From Kutzneria sp. CA-103260 (GTDB lineage Bacteria; Actinomycetota; Actinomycetes; Mycobacteriales; Pseudonocardiaceae): DNA of 64,000 bases. Where the stretch lies: positions 3,968,001 through 4,032,000 of the forward strand of contig NZ_CP073318.1 in assembly GCF_018263855.1 (NCBI RefSeq), in the 5' to 3' direction. The notes under the pieces are model-generated. The model saw only the letters and a program-made list of their open reading frames with translations. It did not search any database and was not told the origin of the DNA. Position numbers and translations under genes: made by a program. Numbering within the stretch: the stretch's first letter is position 1; each line of letters begins with the position of its first letter. Of this stretch, positions 7,270 to 14,899 are shown in pieces.

Positions 7270-8511
7270 TCAGTAGGGGTTGGCGATGAACAGGTCCTGC
7301 GCCGGGAACTTGGTCAGCACCGCCGCACCGTCCTCGGTCACCACGACCTCCTCCTCGATCCGCGCCGCCGAGAAGCCGTCCGCGGCCGGGCAGTACGTCT
7401 CCAGCGCGAACACCATGCCCGGCCTGATCTCCACCGGATTGCTCATGCTGTTCAGCCGCGAGATGATCGGCCGCTCGTGCAGCCCCAACCCCAGTCCATG
7501 CCCGAACTGCAACCCGAACGCCGCCATCTCATCGGCGAACCCGAACTCCGTCGCCGCTGGCCACACCCGCGCGATGTCATCGGTGCCCACGCCCGGCCGC
7601 ACCGCGTCGATCGCCGCGTCCATCCACTCCCGCGCCACCCGGTAGGCGTCGCGTTGGGCCGCCGTCGCGCTGCCCACCCCGAACGTCCGGTAGTAGCAGG
7701 TGCGATACCCGTTGTAGGACTGGATGATGTCGAAGAAGGCCTGGTCGCCCGGCCGGATGAGCCGGTCGGAGAAGTTGTGCGGGTGCGGGTTGCAGCGCTC
7801 CCCCGACACCGCGTTGATCGCCTCGACCTGGTCCGACCCCATCTCATAGAGCCGTTTGTTGGCCAGCGCCACGATCTCGTTCTCCCGGACGCCGGGCTTG
7901 AGGGCCTCCACGATGTCCTGGTACACGCCGTCGACCATGGCGGCGGCCTGGGACAGCAGGGTGATCTCGTCCACCGACTTGATCTCGCGGGCGTCCAGCA
8001 TCAACTGCTGGGCGTCGACGACCGTTAGGCCCTGCCGCTGCATCTCGAACAGGAACGGCGGCTCCACGATGTCCACGCCCACCGGCGCGTCGGCCACGCC
8101 GGCCTGGGTCAGCAGGTCCTTGATCTGGGTGACGGCCTCGCGCATCAGGCCGGCCTCGGGCGCGATCGCCCCACGCAGGCCCAGCATGCCGGCGCGGCAG
8201 TTCTCGGGTGCCAGCCACGGCGAATACAGCTGGTGGTGCCGCGCTGCGGAGCCGAAGTCCCACAGCATCGGCTCGCCGTCCCGGGTGAGCAGGGCGTACC
8301 GGGTCATCTTGTCGCCGAGCGCGCCGCCGATCCAGGTCTGTGTGGTGTAGCGGATGTTGTAGAAGTCGAACAGCAGGAACGCCCCGCACTCGCTGCCGGC
8401 CAGGGACTCCTTGGCCCGGGCCAGGCGGTGGCGGCGCAGCCGGTCGAAGTCCACCCGCTGCTCGAAGTCGACGGCACCGTGCCCCGGCGCGGGGATCGGC
8501 CGCTCACTCAT
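7270..8511 (-). CDS. M24 family (Xaa-Pro peptidase-like) protein
   Basis: 413 residues: creatinase-like N-terminal domain (GAFLLFDFYNIRYTTQTW) and C-terminal pita-bread domain. Of the five M24 metal ligands, Asp261 (FFDII), His338 (FGHGLGLGLHE), Glu371 (ALETY) and a Glu of RIEEEVV are visible. The second Asp, normally in DxTRTF, is replaced in RTCYYRTF, where Cys272 aligns with it. This argues against an ordinary dinuclear aminopeptidase and for a member with another reaction (the fold also serves creatinase, ectoine hydrolase and DddP-type lyases). It starts 8 bp inside the end of the preceding dehydrogenase gene, and the aldehyde dehydrogenase follows after 10 bp, so the three are co-transcribed. 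Confidence 0.85.
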   Translation of the reverse strand: MSERPIPAPGHGAVDFEQRVDFDRLRRHRLARAKESLAGSECGAFLLFDFYNIRYTTQTWIGGALGDKMTRYALLTRDGEPMLWDFGSAARHHQLYSPWLAPENCRAGMLGLRGAIAPEAGLMREAVTQIKDLLTQAGVADAPVGVDIVEPPFLFEMQRQGLTVVDAQQLMLDAREIKSVDEITLLSQAAAMVDGVYQDIVEALKPGVRENEIVALANKRLYEMGSDQVEAINAVSGERCNPHPHNFSDRLIRPGDQAFFDIIQSYNGYRTCYYRTFGVGSATAAQRDAYRVAREWMDAAIDAVRPGVGTDDIARVWPAATEFGFADEMAAFGLQFGHGLGLGLHERPIISRLNSMSNPVEIRPGMVFALETYCPAADGFSAARIEEEVVVTEDGAAVLTKFPAQDLFIANPY

Positions 8512-9436
8512 CGGGGGTCAGCCCGTCATCGACCGCCGCGTGCTCCGGCTCCAGCGTCAGGCCGGCGCGGCGGGCCTGCTCCAGCACCAGCGTCGCGAAG
8601 TCCTCCTCCGTGTGCCCCGCCCCGACCGCCGACGCCACCAACTGCGCGGTCGCCGACGCGACCGGCATCGGCGCCTCCAAACTCCGCGCCGCCGCCAACC
8701 CCAAATCGAAGTCCTTACGCAGCAACGGCATCGTGAACGTCGGCGTGAAATCCAGATTCACCAACGCCGGCGACTTGTACCGGGTGAACACCGAACCCAG
8801 CACCGAGTCGTTGAGGAACTCCAGAAACGCCGCCCGACTCACCCCACCCTTCTCCGCCAACACCGTGATCTCGGCCAACGACTGGATCACCACCCCCAGA
8901 AACACGTTGTGAGCGATCTTCACCAACCGCGCCACCTCGTCCTCCCCGACATAGGTCACACCCCGGCCCAACACCCGCAGCACCGGCTCCACCTCGTCGA
9001 ACACCGGCCGCGGACCCGACACCGCCAACGTCAGCTTGCCCGCCGCCACCACCTTCGGATTCCCGCTGACCGGCGCGGCCAACAACTCCGTGCCCCGCTT
9101 GCCCGCCGCCACCCGCACCGCCGCCGAGGCCTCCTGCGACACCGTCGAGGAGTCGACCAACACCCCCGGCGCGGCCTGCGGATCGGTGAACAGGCCGTCC
9201 ACACCCGAGGTCACCTGCTCCAGATCCGCCGACGCGGCCACCATCGTGAACACGATGTCCCGACCGGCCAACTCCACCGGCCGCCCCACCACCGCCGCAC
9301 CCCGCCCGGCCAGCGCCTCGGCCTTGGCCCGCGTCCGGTTGTACACCGCCACGTCATACCCGGCGGCCAACAACCGCTTCACCAGCTCGGCGCCCATCCG
9401 GCCCGCGCCGATCCACCCGATGCTGGGCGTAGCCAT
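8504..9436 (-). CDS. NAD(P)-dependent dehydrogenase, 3-hydroxyisobutyrate/tartronate-semialdehyde family
   Basis: 310 residues from the ATG at 9436, which follows a GGAGG site; an upstream in-frame start at 9481 would run through the promoter palindrome. The N-terminal domain has GWIGAGRMGAELVKRL (GxGxMG nucleotide loop). The family's substrate loop is DSSTVSQE with APVSGNPKVVAAGKLTL, and Lys173 of KIAHNVFLG is the catalytic lysine. Such enzymes oxidise beta-hydroxy acids to semialdehydes, which an aldehyde dehydrogenase then takes on; that matches the downstream ALDH gene. First gene of the minus-strand operon 9436-2931, behind a perfect palindromic operator. Confidence 0.9.
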   Translation of the reverse strand: MATPSIGWIGAGRMGAELVKRLLAAGYDVAVYNRTRAKAEALAGRGAAVVGRPVELAGRDIVFTMVAASADLEQVTSGVDGLFTDPQAAPGVLVDSSTVSQEASAAVRVAAGKRGTELLAAPVSGNPKVVAAGKLTLAVSGPRPVFDEVEPVLRVLGRGVTYVGEDEVARLVKIAHNVFLGVVIQSLAEITVLAEKGGVSRAAFLEFLNDSVLGSVFTRYKSPALVNLDFTPTFTMPLLRKDFDLGLAAARSLEAPMPVASATAQLVASAVGAGHTEEDFATLVLEQARRAGLTLEPEHAAVDDGLTPDE

Positions 9437-9453
9437 GTCGCCCACCTCCGATT

Positions 9454-9467
9454 TGCAATCGATTGCA
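9454..9467. promoter_or_regulatory. 14-bp palindromic operator in a divergent promoter region
   Basis: TGCAATCGATTGCA is a perfect palindrome with the central CG and TTGCAA-like arms of LacI-family sites. It lies 18 bp upstream of the dehydrogenase ATG and between it and the divergent binding-protein gene at 9559. An identical 14-mer occurs at 11350-11363. Confidence 0.7.
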
Positions 9468-9558
9468 TCCAGACTGCACATCAGCTACGGTGAAGTCAAG
9501 TGATAGCAACAGGATCCACACGTGCGAACGAACAACATCGATCGCGAAGGGCGGCCCG

Positions 9559-10440
9559 GTGCACACGATCAGACTCGGCACGTTCAGCCCCTCCGTGCTG
9601 CTGGCGGTGGCCACGGTCACCGGTGCCCTCGCGGCCGCCGGCCTGGACGTCGCCGAGACGCCGGCCCGAACCTCGGCGCAGCAGTTCACCGACCTGTTCG
9701 ACGGCCGGCTCGACGCCGTTTTCACCAATCCGGACAACGTGCTCGCCTATCGCTGTGTCCCGACCAATCCGCTCGGCCGGACCGGCGACGTCCGCATCCT
9801 CGGGGCCGTTGACCGAGGCCTGGGCCTGGCCCTGTTCACTCGGGGCCCAGACACCGTGCGAGGCGGCACTTTCGGGGTCGACGTGCCGGGCTCCGGTTTC
9901 GCCTTCATCAGCTACGAACTGCTCGCCCGCGCCGGGCTGACCAGAGACGTGGACTACCGCGTGGCGGCCCTGGGGGCGACCCCGCGCCGGGCCCGGGCCC
10001 TGATCGACGGGGCGATCGACGGCACCATCCTCAACGCCGGCAACGACTTGCTGGCCGAGGACCATGGCGCACAGCGGGTCGCCTCCGTCACCACCATCGG
10101 CCCCTACGTCGGCACGGTGCTCGCCGCCACCGGAGACGGCATCGACGACCACCTCCGAACCTTGCTCGACGTCGTCTCCACCACCGCGCGAGACATCGTC
10201 GCCGGTCGACACGACAAGATCACCCTGGACGCCGTCGAGCGCCGCCTCGGCCTCACCGGCGCGACCGCCGCCCGCCACCTCGAAACGCTGGCCGATCCAC
10301 GGCAGGGGCTCGTGCCGGACGCCCGGCTGACCAGCGCCGACCTGGCCACGGTCATCGACCTGCGCAACCGTCATGCCCCCGGCCCGACCACGCTGACCGT
10401 GGCCGACGTCATGGCCAGCGGGTTGGTCGACGATCGGTGA
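9559..10440 (+). CDS. Periplasmic-binding-protein-like (SsuA/NMT1 type) protein without signal peptide
   Basis: 293 residues from the GTG at 9559, chosen because GAAGGG lies 8-13 bp before it. IRLGTFSPSVLLAVATVTGALAA, TSAQQFTDLFDGRLDAVFTNPDNV and GTFGVDVPGSGFAFISYELLARAG follow the two-lobe pattern of NitT/TauT-type substrate-binding proteins. No secretion signal or lipobox precedes the domain even if the frame is extended to 9463, and no permease or ATPase gene is near, so it is probably cytoplasmic. It may be a ligand sensor, or an enzyme built on this fold. Divergent from the dehydrogenase operon across the shared palindrome, so possibly co-regulated. Confidence 0.7.
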   Translation: MHTIRLGTFSPSVLLAVATVTGALAAAGLDVAETPARTSAQQFTDLFDGRLDAVFTNPDNVLAYRCVPTNPLGRTGDVRILGAVDRGLGLALFTRGPDTVRGGTFGVDVPGSGFAFISYELLARAGLTRDVDYRVAALGATPRRARALIDGAIDGTILNAGNDLLAEDHGAQRVASVTTIGPYVGTVLAATGDGIDDHLRTLLDVVSTTARDIVAGRHDKITLDAVERRLGLTGATAARHLETLADPRQGLVPDARLTSADLATVIDLRNRHAPGPTTLTVADVMASGLVDDR

Positions 10441-10481
10441 AATCGCAGGCGGCGCCGCCCACCCGCCAGTAGGGTGGGCGA

Positions 10482-10916
10482 ATGCCTTCGGTCAAGCAGG
10501 TCCAGATCACCTTCGACTGCGCCGAACCTGAGCGTGTCGCTCGGTTCTGGTGCGAGGTCCTGGGGTACGTCGCCCCGTCGCCACCCGAGGGGTTCTCGTC
10601 CTGGGCTGATTTCAACCTTACGCTGCCGCCCGAGAGCCGGGGCTCGTGGTTCGCCTGCTCCGATCCCACGGGCGTGGGCCCGTGGCTGTACTTCCAGCGC
10701 GTGCCCGAAGGCAAGGTCGCCAAGAACCGGGTGCACATCGACGTCCGGGCCGGCGTCGGGCTCGCGGGCGCGGAGCGCCTCGCCGCCCTCAAGGCCGAAT
10801 CCGCACGGCTGGTCGCCCTCGGCGCCGTCGAAACGCAGGTGCTGGTGTCTGACGACCAGAACGAGTCGTGCATCAACATGCAGGACGTCGAGGGCAACGA
10901 GTTCTGTCTGGACTGA
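10482..10916 (+). CDS. VOC family protein (glyoxalase-like)
   Basis: 144 residues, a single glyoxalase/bleomycin-resistance-like module of the glyoxalase_6 kind: QITFDCAEPERVARFWCEVLGY at the start, NRVHIDVRAG in the middle and MQDVEGNEFCLD at the end (His, Glu and the FCLD strand hold the usual metal or substrate positions). Members include lyases, dioxygenases and binding proteins; none can be named here. Stands alone, 41 bp after the binding-protein gene on the same strand. Confidence 0.85.
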   Translation: MPSVKQVQITFDCAEPERVARFWCEVLGYVAPSPPEGFSSWADFNLTLPPESRGSWFACSDPTGVGPWLYFQRVPEGKVAKNRVHIDVRAGVGLAGAERLAALKAESARLVALGAVETQVLVSDDQNESCINMQDVEGNEFCLD

Positions 10917-10921
10917 CGGCG

Positions 10922-11207
10922 CTATGACACCATCGGCGCGACTTCTCGCCCGAACGCCGTGATCTGCTGCACAGTCGCCTCCTCGGGCCAGAACACAAAG
11001 TCCGTGAACGGCTGCTCGGTGGCCAGCCGGGTCCAGCAGTTGGGCCCACTGCTCGGCGGTGCCACGTAGGGGCTCGGCGCCGGAGTCGACCCGGAGCACA
11101 CCCGGACGGTCGGTGATCTGACCGACCAGCTGCGCCACTCGCCGGATCGAACCGGGGTCACGGCCGGCCACCCGGTGAACTTGTTCGCGGCCAACGACTT
11201 CTCGCAC
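10922..11207 (-). pseudogene. C-terminal fragment of an LLM flavin-dependent oxidoreductase, frameshifted
   Basis: Two minus-strand frames together give the tail of an F420/FMN luciferase-like oxidoreductase: RVAGRDPGSIRRVAQLVGQ and RGTAEQWAQLLD in the first, then RLATEQPFTDFVFWPEEAT and ITAFGREVAPMV in the second. Removing one C from the CCC run near 11044 joins them without a break. The N-terminal two thirds are missing, so the gene is dead even if the frameshift is a reading error. Confidence 0.65.
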
Positions 11208-11349
11208 CTCGCCAGTTAGTCATTTTTAGTGACTATACACAGGCGTGACTGTAAGATACCCTGACAGCAGGACCCGGGGCGGCCGCCAGCCACGGCGGGG
11301 CCGCCCGCCGCTGGCCGCTCACCAACCAAGGGACGCCCATCCTCGATTC

Positions 11350-11363
11350 TGCAATCGATTGCA
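11350..11363. promoter_or_regulatory. Second copy of the 14-bp palindromic operator
   Basis: TGCAATCGATTGCA, identical to 9454-9467, about 105 bp before the strong ribosome-binding site at 11460 and about 385 bp before the amidohydrolase. A degenerate third copy follows at about 11428. The sharing suggests that one LacI-like regulator controls both transcription units. Confidence 0.65.
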
Positions 11364-11519
11364 TCTCAGGTGTCAAAATCACCACACGATTGAGCGTTGA
11401 CCTGGCTCCTGCCAGGGATTTAGCGTGTGCAATCGCCCGCATTCGGACCTTGCTCCGAGGAGGCGCTCATGAGCACAACCCTCCCTCTCCGCCGCTCCGC
11501 CACGGCCTGGGGCCCAGGT

Positions 11520-11668
11520 CGTGTTTCACCGGCCGGAGCGCTGGCGCTCCCTTTTCGTCATGAAGGGCCCTTTACTGACGTTGATCGTGGTGAAGGGGTC
11601 CTTCATGACGTTGAACGTCAGCGAAGGTCCCTTGATCTTGGACGGGGGTGACGCACGGCTGAAACACG
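11520..11668. repeat. 149-bp MITE-like element with terminal inverted repeats and internal 30-bp repeats
   Basis: Bounded by CGTGTTTCA and TGAAACACG. Inside are three spaced copies of a GAAGGnnCCTT hairpin (11562, 11592, 11623), the first two followed by TGACGTTGA-CGT. Copies 1 and 2 are 30 bp apart, 2 and 3 are 31 bp apart. It encodes nothing convincing and looks like a dispersed intergenic repeat that landed in, or replaced, coding DNA. Confidence 0.55.
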
Positions 11669-11746
11669 GGCTTTTCGCTGTCGCAGGGCGGTCTGCTCGC
11701 CACCTACTTCACCCTGGGCCGGCACCCAGACAGGAAGGAACAAGCA

Positions 11747-13108
11747 ATGAGGACGCTGTTCACCGGCGGAAGTGTCGTCGCGAAGGGGCGGCCCGAGCTG
11801 GCGGCGGGTGGGGACGTGCTGGTCGACGGCACGGACATCGCCGCCCTCGGCCCGGCCGGCTCGTTGGCGGCCGAGCCGGTCGACAAGGTCGTCGACACCG
11901 CCGGCGGCATCGTCATCCCCGGCCTGGTCAACACCCACCAGCACGACTGGTACCTGTACGGCAAGGGCTTGGGCGGCAACCTGCTGCTGGAGCAGTGGAT
12001 CACCGACTGCCTGTTCCCGCTCAAGACCCGGCTGACCGTGGACGACCTGCGGGTGGCCAGCGAGCTGGCCGCGCTGGACATGCTGCGCGGCGGCACCACG
12101 AGCTCGGTCAACCACCTGGTCACGGAGACCAGCGCGGCCGAGGACCGAGCGATCCTCGCGCCGGTGGCCGACGTCGGGGTCCGCCAATTCTTCGCCAAGG
12201 CCATCCGGCCCGCTGATCACGCCACCCGCTACGAGAGTGCCCGCGAGGCCTCCGAGACGTGGGACGGCGCGGCCAACGGTCGGATCCGGGTCGGTTTCGT
12301 GCTGGAGGCCACCGCGCACTGGGTGGCGATGGGCACCTGCACCGAGGAGATGGTGCTCGGCGGCCACGCGCTCGCGGTGGAGCAGGACACCTTCGTCACC
12401 TCGCACATCGCTGGCGGCACGATGTCCCGCGACAGCGGCTATCTCCGGTTCGTGCTGGAGACCGGCCGCACCGATCCCCAGTTCCTGCACCGACTCGGCG
12501 TGCTCGACCACCGCTGGATCCTGGCCCACACGATCAACCCGAGGGACAACGACCTCGACCTGATCGCCGCCGCCGGCGCCACGGTCGCGCACACGCCCAG
12601 CTCCGAGGCTGCCCGGGGCGGCGGCATCACGCCGGTGAAACGCATGCTGGACAACGGAATCCGGGTGGCCATCGGCACCGACGGCCCGATGGTCGATCTG
12701 ACCAACGACATGGTCGAGCAGCTGAAGTGGACCCGCCTGATGCAGAACCAGCTGCACCACGTGCCCGCGTCCATCGACCTGGAACGGCTGCTCACGATGG
12801 GCACCGAGGACGGGGCCCGGGCCGTCGGCGCGGCCGACCGGATCGGCACGCTGGAGGTCGGCAAGGCAGCCGACATCGCCGTCTTCGACCTGGACACCCT
12901 GCACGCCGGGCCGGTGCACCGGGCGCTGTCGACGTTCGTGCACGCCGCGCGCGGCACCGATGCCCGGCACGTCATGGTGGACGGCGAGTTGTTGCTGGAG
13001 AACGGTTTGTTCACCCGCGCCACCGAGCTGCATGTCGCCGGGCTGATGCGGGAGGCCGGCGAACGCGGCCGCGCACTGGCCCGCCGCAGCGGCCTGCTGC
13101 CGGCCTGA
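11747..13108 (+). CDS. Amidohydrolase, cytosine deaminase/chlorohydrolase-like
   Basis: 453 residues. It has a small beta domain at both ends (DVLVDGTDIAALG and GKAADIAVFDLDTL) around a TIM barrel. Metal ligands are His64 and His66 (NTHQHD), a His in TSHIAG, a His in LAHTINP and Asp312 in GTDGPM. This is the layout of the TrzN/AtzB, S-adenosylhomocysteine and guanine deaminase group, which remove amino groups or halides from ring compounds. GGAAGGAA before the ATG is a good ribosome-binding site. It ends 88 bp from the convergent ABC importer, so it may act on the imported compound, but nothing fixes the substrate. Confidence 0.88.
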   Translation: MRTLFTGGSVVAKGRPELAAGGDVLVDGTDIAALGPAGSLAAEPVDKVVDTAGGIVIPGLVNTHQHDWYLYGKGLGGNLLLEQWITDCLFPLKTRLTVDDLRVASELAALDMLRGGTTSSVNHLVTETSAAEDRAILAPVADVGVRQFFAKAIRPADHATRYESAREASETWDGAANGRIRVGFVLEATAHWVAMGTCTEEMVLGGHALAVEQDTFVTSHIAGGTMSRDSGYLRFVLETGRTDPQFLHRLGVLDHRWILAHTINPRDNDLDLIAAAGATVAHTPSSEAARGGGITPVKRMLDNGIRVAIGTDGPMVDLTNDMVEQLKWTRLMQNQLHHVPASIDLERLLTMGTEDGARAVGAADRIGTLEVGKAADIAVFDLDTLHAGPVHRALSTFVHAARGTDARHVMVDGELLLENGLFTRATELHVAGLMREAGERGRALARRSGLLPA

Positions 13109-13196
13109 CCGCCAACCCGGACGATGGCCAGCGCCCTGTCTCGTACCAGAGACCAGCTGACCCGGGACCGTTTGCGCACGGCCGAGAGCTGACCGG

Positions 13197-14117
13197 TCAG
13201 AGCGTGGGCGCGGGGTTGACCGCGGACTGTTGGATGCCGGTGCTCTCCACGCCCCACTTGGCGAGGATCTTGCCGTAGTCGCCGTCCTTGATCAGCTTGT
13301 TGACCGCGTCGCTGACCGCCTTGGCCACCGGCGAGCCCTTGGCCGTCACGAAGCCGACCGGCGTGGCGCTGAACTGGCCGAGGAACTTGGTGTTGGGCAC
13401 GTGGGTCTCGTCGTACTTGAGGCTCAGCGTCGGTCCGAAGTAGACATCGACCTTGCCGTTGGCCAACCCCAGCCAGATCGGCGCGGAATCGGAGAACAGC
13501 TGCACGGTGTAGGGCTTCTTGCCGGCGGCGGCGCACTTGTCGGCGCCGCTGGTGAGAATCTGCTGGAACGTCGAGCCCGGGCTGGTGGCCACGGTCAGCC
13601 CGCACAGGTCGTCGAGCGTCTTGACGCTGCTCGGCCCGCGGTCGGCGGGGCCGAGGAAGGACTGCCCGTCGCTGAGGTAGGTGGCGAAGTCCACCACCTT
13701 CTCCCGCGCGGCGGTGACGCCGAAGTTGTCCTGGCCGACGTCGTACTTCCCGCTCTGCACACCGGGAATGATGGTCTCGAAGGTGCCGTTCTGCACGGTC
13801 CAGGTGACGCCGAGCACCTTGGCCACGGCGTCACGCAGATCGACATCGAGGCCGACGTACTTGCCGTCCACCTGACCGGAATGCGGCAGCCCGGAGGTGC
13901 CCGGCGACAGGGTGGTGCCCAGTGTGAGCGACGTCGTCGACGCCGGAAGTTCGGCCCGCAGCGTGGGATCGGTTTGGACGGCCGAAACGACGTCCTGCGT
14001 CGGATACGCCACCTTTGTGGTCGGCGAGGCCGGGTCGGCGGCGGTGGCGTCGCCGCACGCGGTCAGCGCGAGCGCCGCGACGGCCAACGACAGGGCCAGA
14101 ACCCCTGATCTGAACAC
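13197..14117 (-). CDS. ABC transporter substrate-binding lipoprotein, polar amino acid type
   Basis: 306 residues from the GTG at 14117, which follows AAAGGA at 8 nt; a GTG at 14141 inside the ATPase stop is a weaker choice. Signal peptide MFRSGVLALSLAVAALALTAC ends in a lipobox (LTAC), so the protein is tethered outside the membrane. The fold is the amino-acid/opine binding type: KYVGLDVDLRDAVAKVLG, FETIIPGVQSGKYDVG, FGVTAAREKVVDFATYL. Last gene of the importer operon (permease, ATPase, binding protein). Confidence 0.92.
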   Translation of the reverse strand: MFRSGVLALSLAVAALALTACGDATAADPASPTTKVAYPTQDVVSAVQTDPTLRAELPASTTSLTLGTTLSPGTSGLPHSGQVDGKYVGLDVDLRDAVAKVLGVTWTVQNGTFETIIPGVQSGKYDVGQDNFGVTAAREKVVDFATYLSDGQSFLGPADRGPSSVKTLDDLCGLTVATSPGSTFQQILTSGADKCAAAGKKPYTVQLFSDSAPIWLGLANGKVDVYFGPTLSLKYDETHVPNTKFLGQFSATPVGFVTAKGSPVAKAVSDAVNKLIKDGDYGKILAKWGVESTGIQQSAVNPAPTL

Positions 14118-14137
14118 GGAGAAAGTCCTTTCAGTTC

Positions 14138-14899
14138 TCACAGCACCGCCGACAGGAACGCACGCGCCCGGTCGTGGCGAGGGTTGGCCAACACCTCGGC
14201 CGGCGGGCCGGACTCGACGATCCGGCCGCCGTCCAGGAACACCACCGTGTCGGCGACCTCGCTGGCGAAGCCGATCTCGTGGGTCACCACCAGCATCGTC
14301 ATGCCGCTGGCGGCCAGGTCCTTCATGACGGCGAGCACTTCGCCGACCAGTTCGGGGTCCAGTGCGCTCGTCGGCTCGTCGAAGAGCATCAGCCTCGGCT
14401 GCATCGCCAACGCCCGTGCGATGGCCACCCGCTGCTGCTGGCCGCCGGACAGCTGCCGCGGGTAGGCGTGCTCCCGGCCGCCGAGACCGACCCGCTCCAC
14501 CAGCTCCCGGGCCGTGCGGTCGGCATCCTTTTTGGACAGACGCCCGGTGGCGACCGGGCCCTCGACGATGTTCTCCACCACCGTCAGGTGCGGGAACAGG
14601 TTGAACTGCTGGAACACCATGCCGATCCGGGCCCGCTGCCGGGTGATCGCCCGGGCCCGCAGCTCGTGCAGCCGCCGGCGGGCGTACCGGTAGCCGATCA
14701 CGTCGCCGCCGACCTCAACGAACCCTGCGTCCGGCTTCTCCAGATGGTTGACGCACCGCAGCAGCGTGCTCTTGCCGGCTCCGGACGGCCCGAGCAGCAC
14801 GGCCACCTCGCCCTCGCGGACGTCCAGGTCGACGCCGTCCAACACGACGTTGGCGCCGAAACTCTTGCGCAGCCCCCGGATTCGCACCAACGGACTCAT
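14138..14899 (-). CDS. ABC transporter ATP-binding protein, amino acid type
   Basis: 253 residues from the ATG at 14899 (ATGA overlap with the permease). Walker A GPSGAGKST, Q-loop VFQQFNLFPHLTV, signature LSGGQQQR, Walker B LMLFDEPTSALD and switch VVTHE are all intact. The sequence around FQQFNLFPHLTV is that of the GlnQ/HisP class for polar amino acids. It should energise the permease encoded before it; only one permease gene is present, so the channel is probably a homodimer. Confidence 0.95.
   Translation of the reverse strand: MSPLVRIRGLRKSFGANVVLDGVDLDVREGEVAVLLGPSGAGKSTLLRCVNHLEKPDAGFVEVGGDVIGYRYARRRLHELRARAITRQRARIGMVFQQFNLFPHLTVVENIVEGPVATGRLSKKDADRTARELVERVGLGGREHAYPRQLSGGQQQRVAIARALAMQPRLMLFDEPTSALDPELVGEVLAVMKDLAASGMTMLVVTHEIGFASEVADTVVFLDGGRIVESGPPAEVLANPRHDRARAFLSAVL

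Larger units (their letters stand above)
11208..11746. other. Intergenic region with operator, repeat element and a short abortive ORF
   Basis: 539 bp without an intact gene. It holds the palindrome at 11350, a weaker copy TGCAATCGCCCGCA near 11428-11441, and a strong GAGGAGG site before an ATG at 11469. The ORF from that ATG runs only 60 codons, into the 149-bp repeat at 11520-11668. After the repeat the DNA reads LLATYFTLGRHPDRKEQA in frame up to the amidohydrolase ATG, which resembles the tail of a membrane transporter. A permease gene may have been lost here, but this is weak evidence. Confidence 0.4.

Noticed and set aside
4617..7289. 890-codon plus-strand frame opposite the aldehyde dehydrogenase
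   Set aside because: Antisense shadow of a high-GC gene; Gly/Asp/Val/His-rich with no motif.
11747..13108. Dihydropyrimidinase/hydantoinase identity
   Set aside because: No carboxylated-lysine motif; the HQH and late GTDGP pattern fits the deaminase/chlorohydrolase branch better.
13138..13153. Short inverted repeat GTCTC-GTACCA-GAGAC between the amidohydrolase and the ABC binding protein
   Set aside because: Five-base arms are too short to call a terminator in GC-rich DNA.
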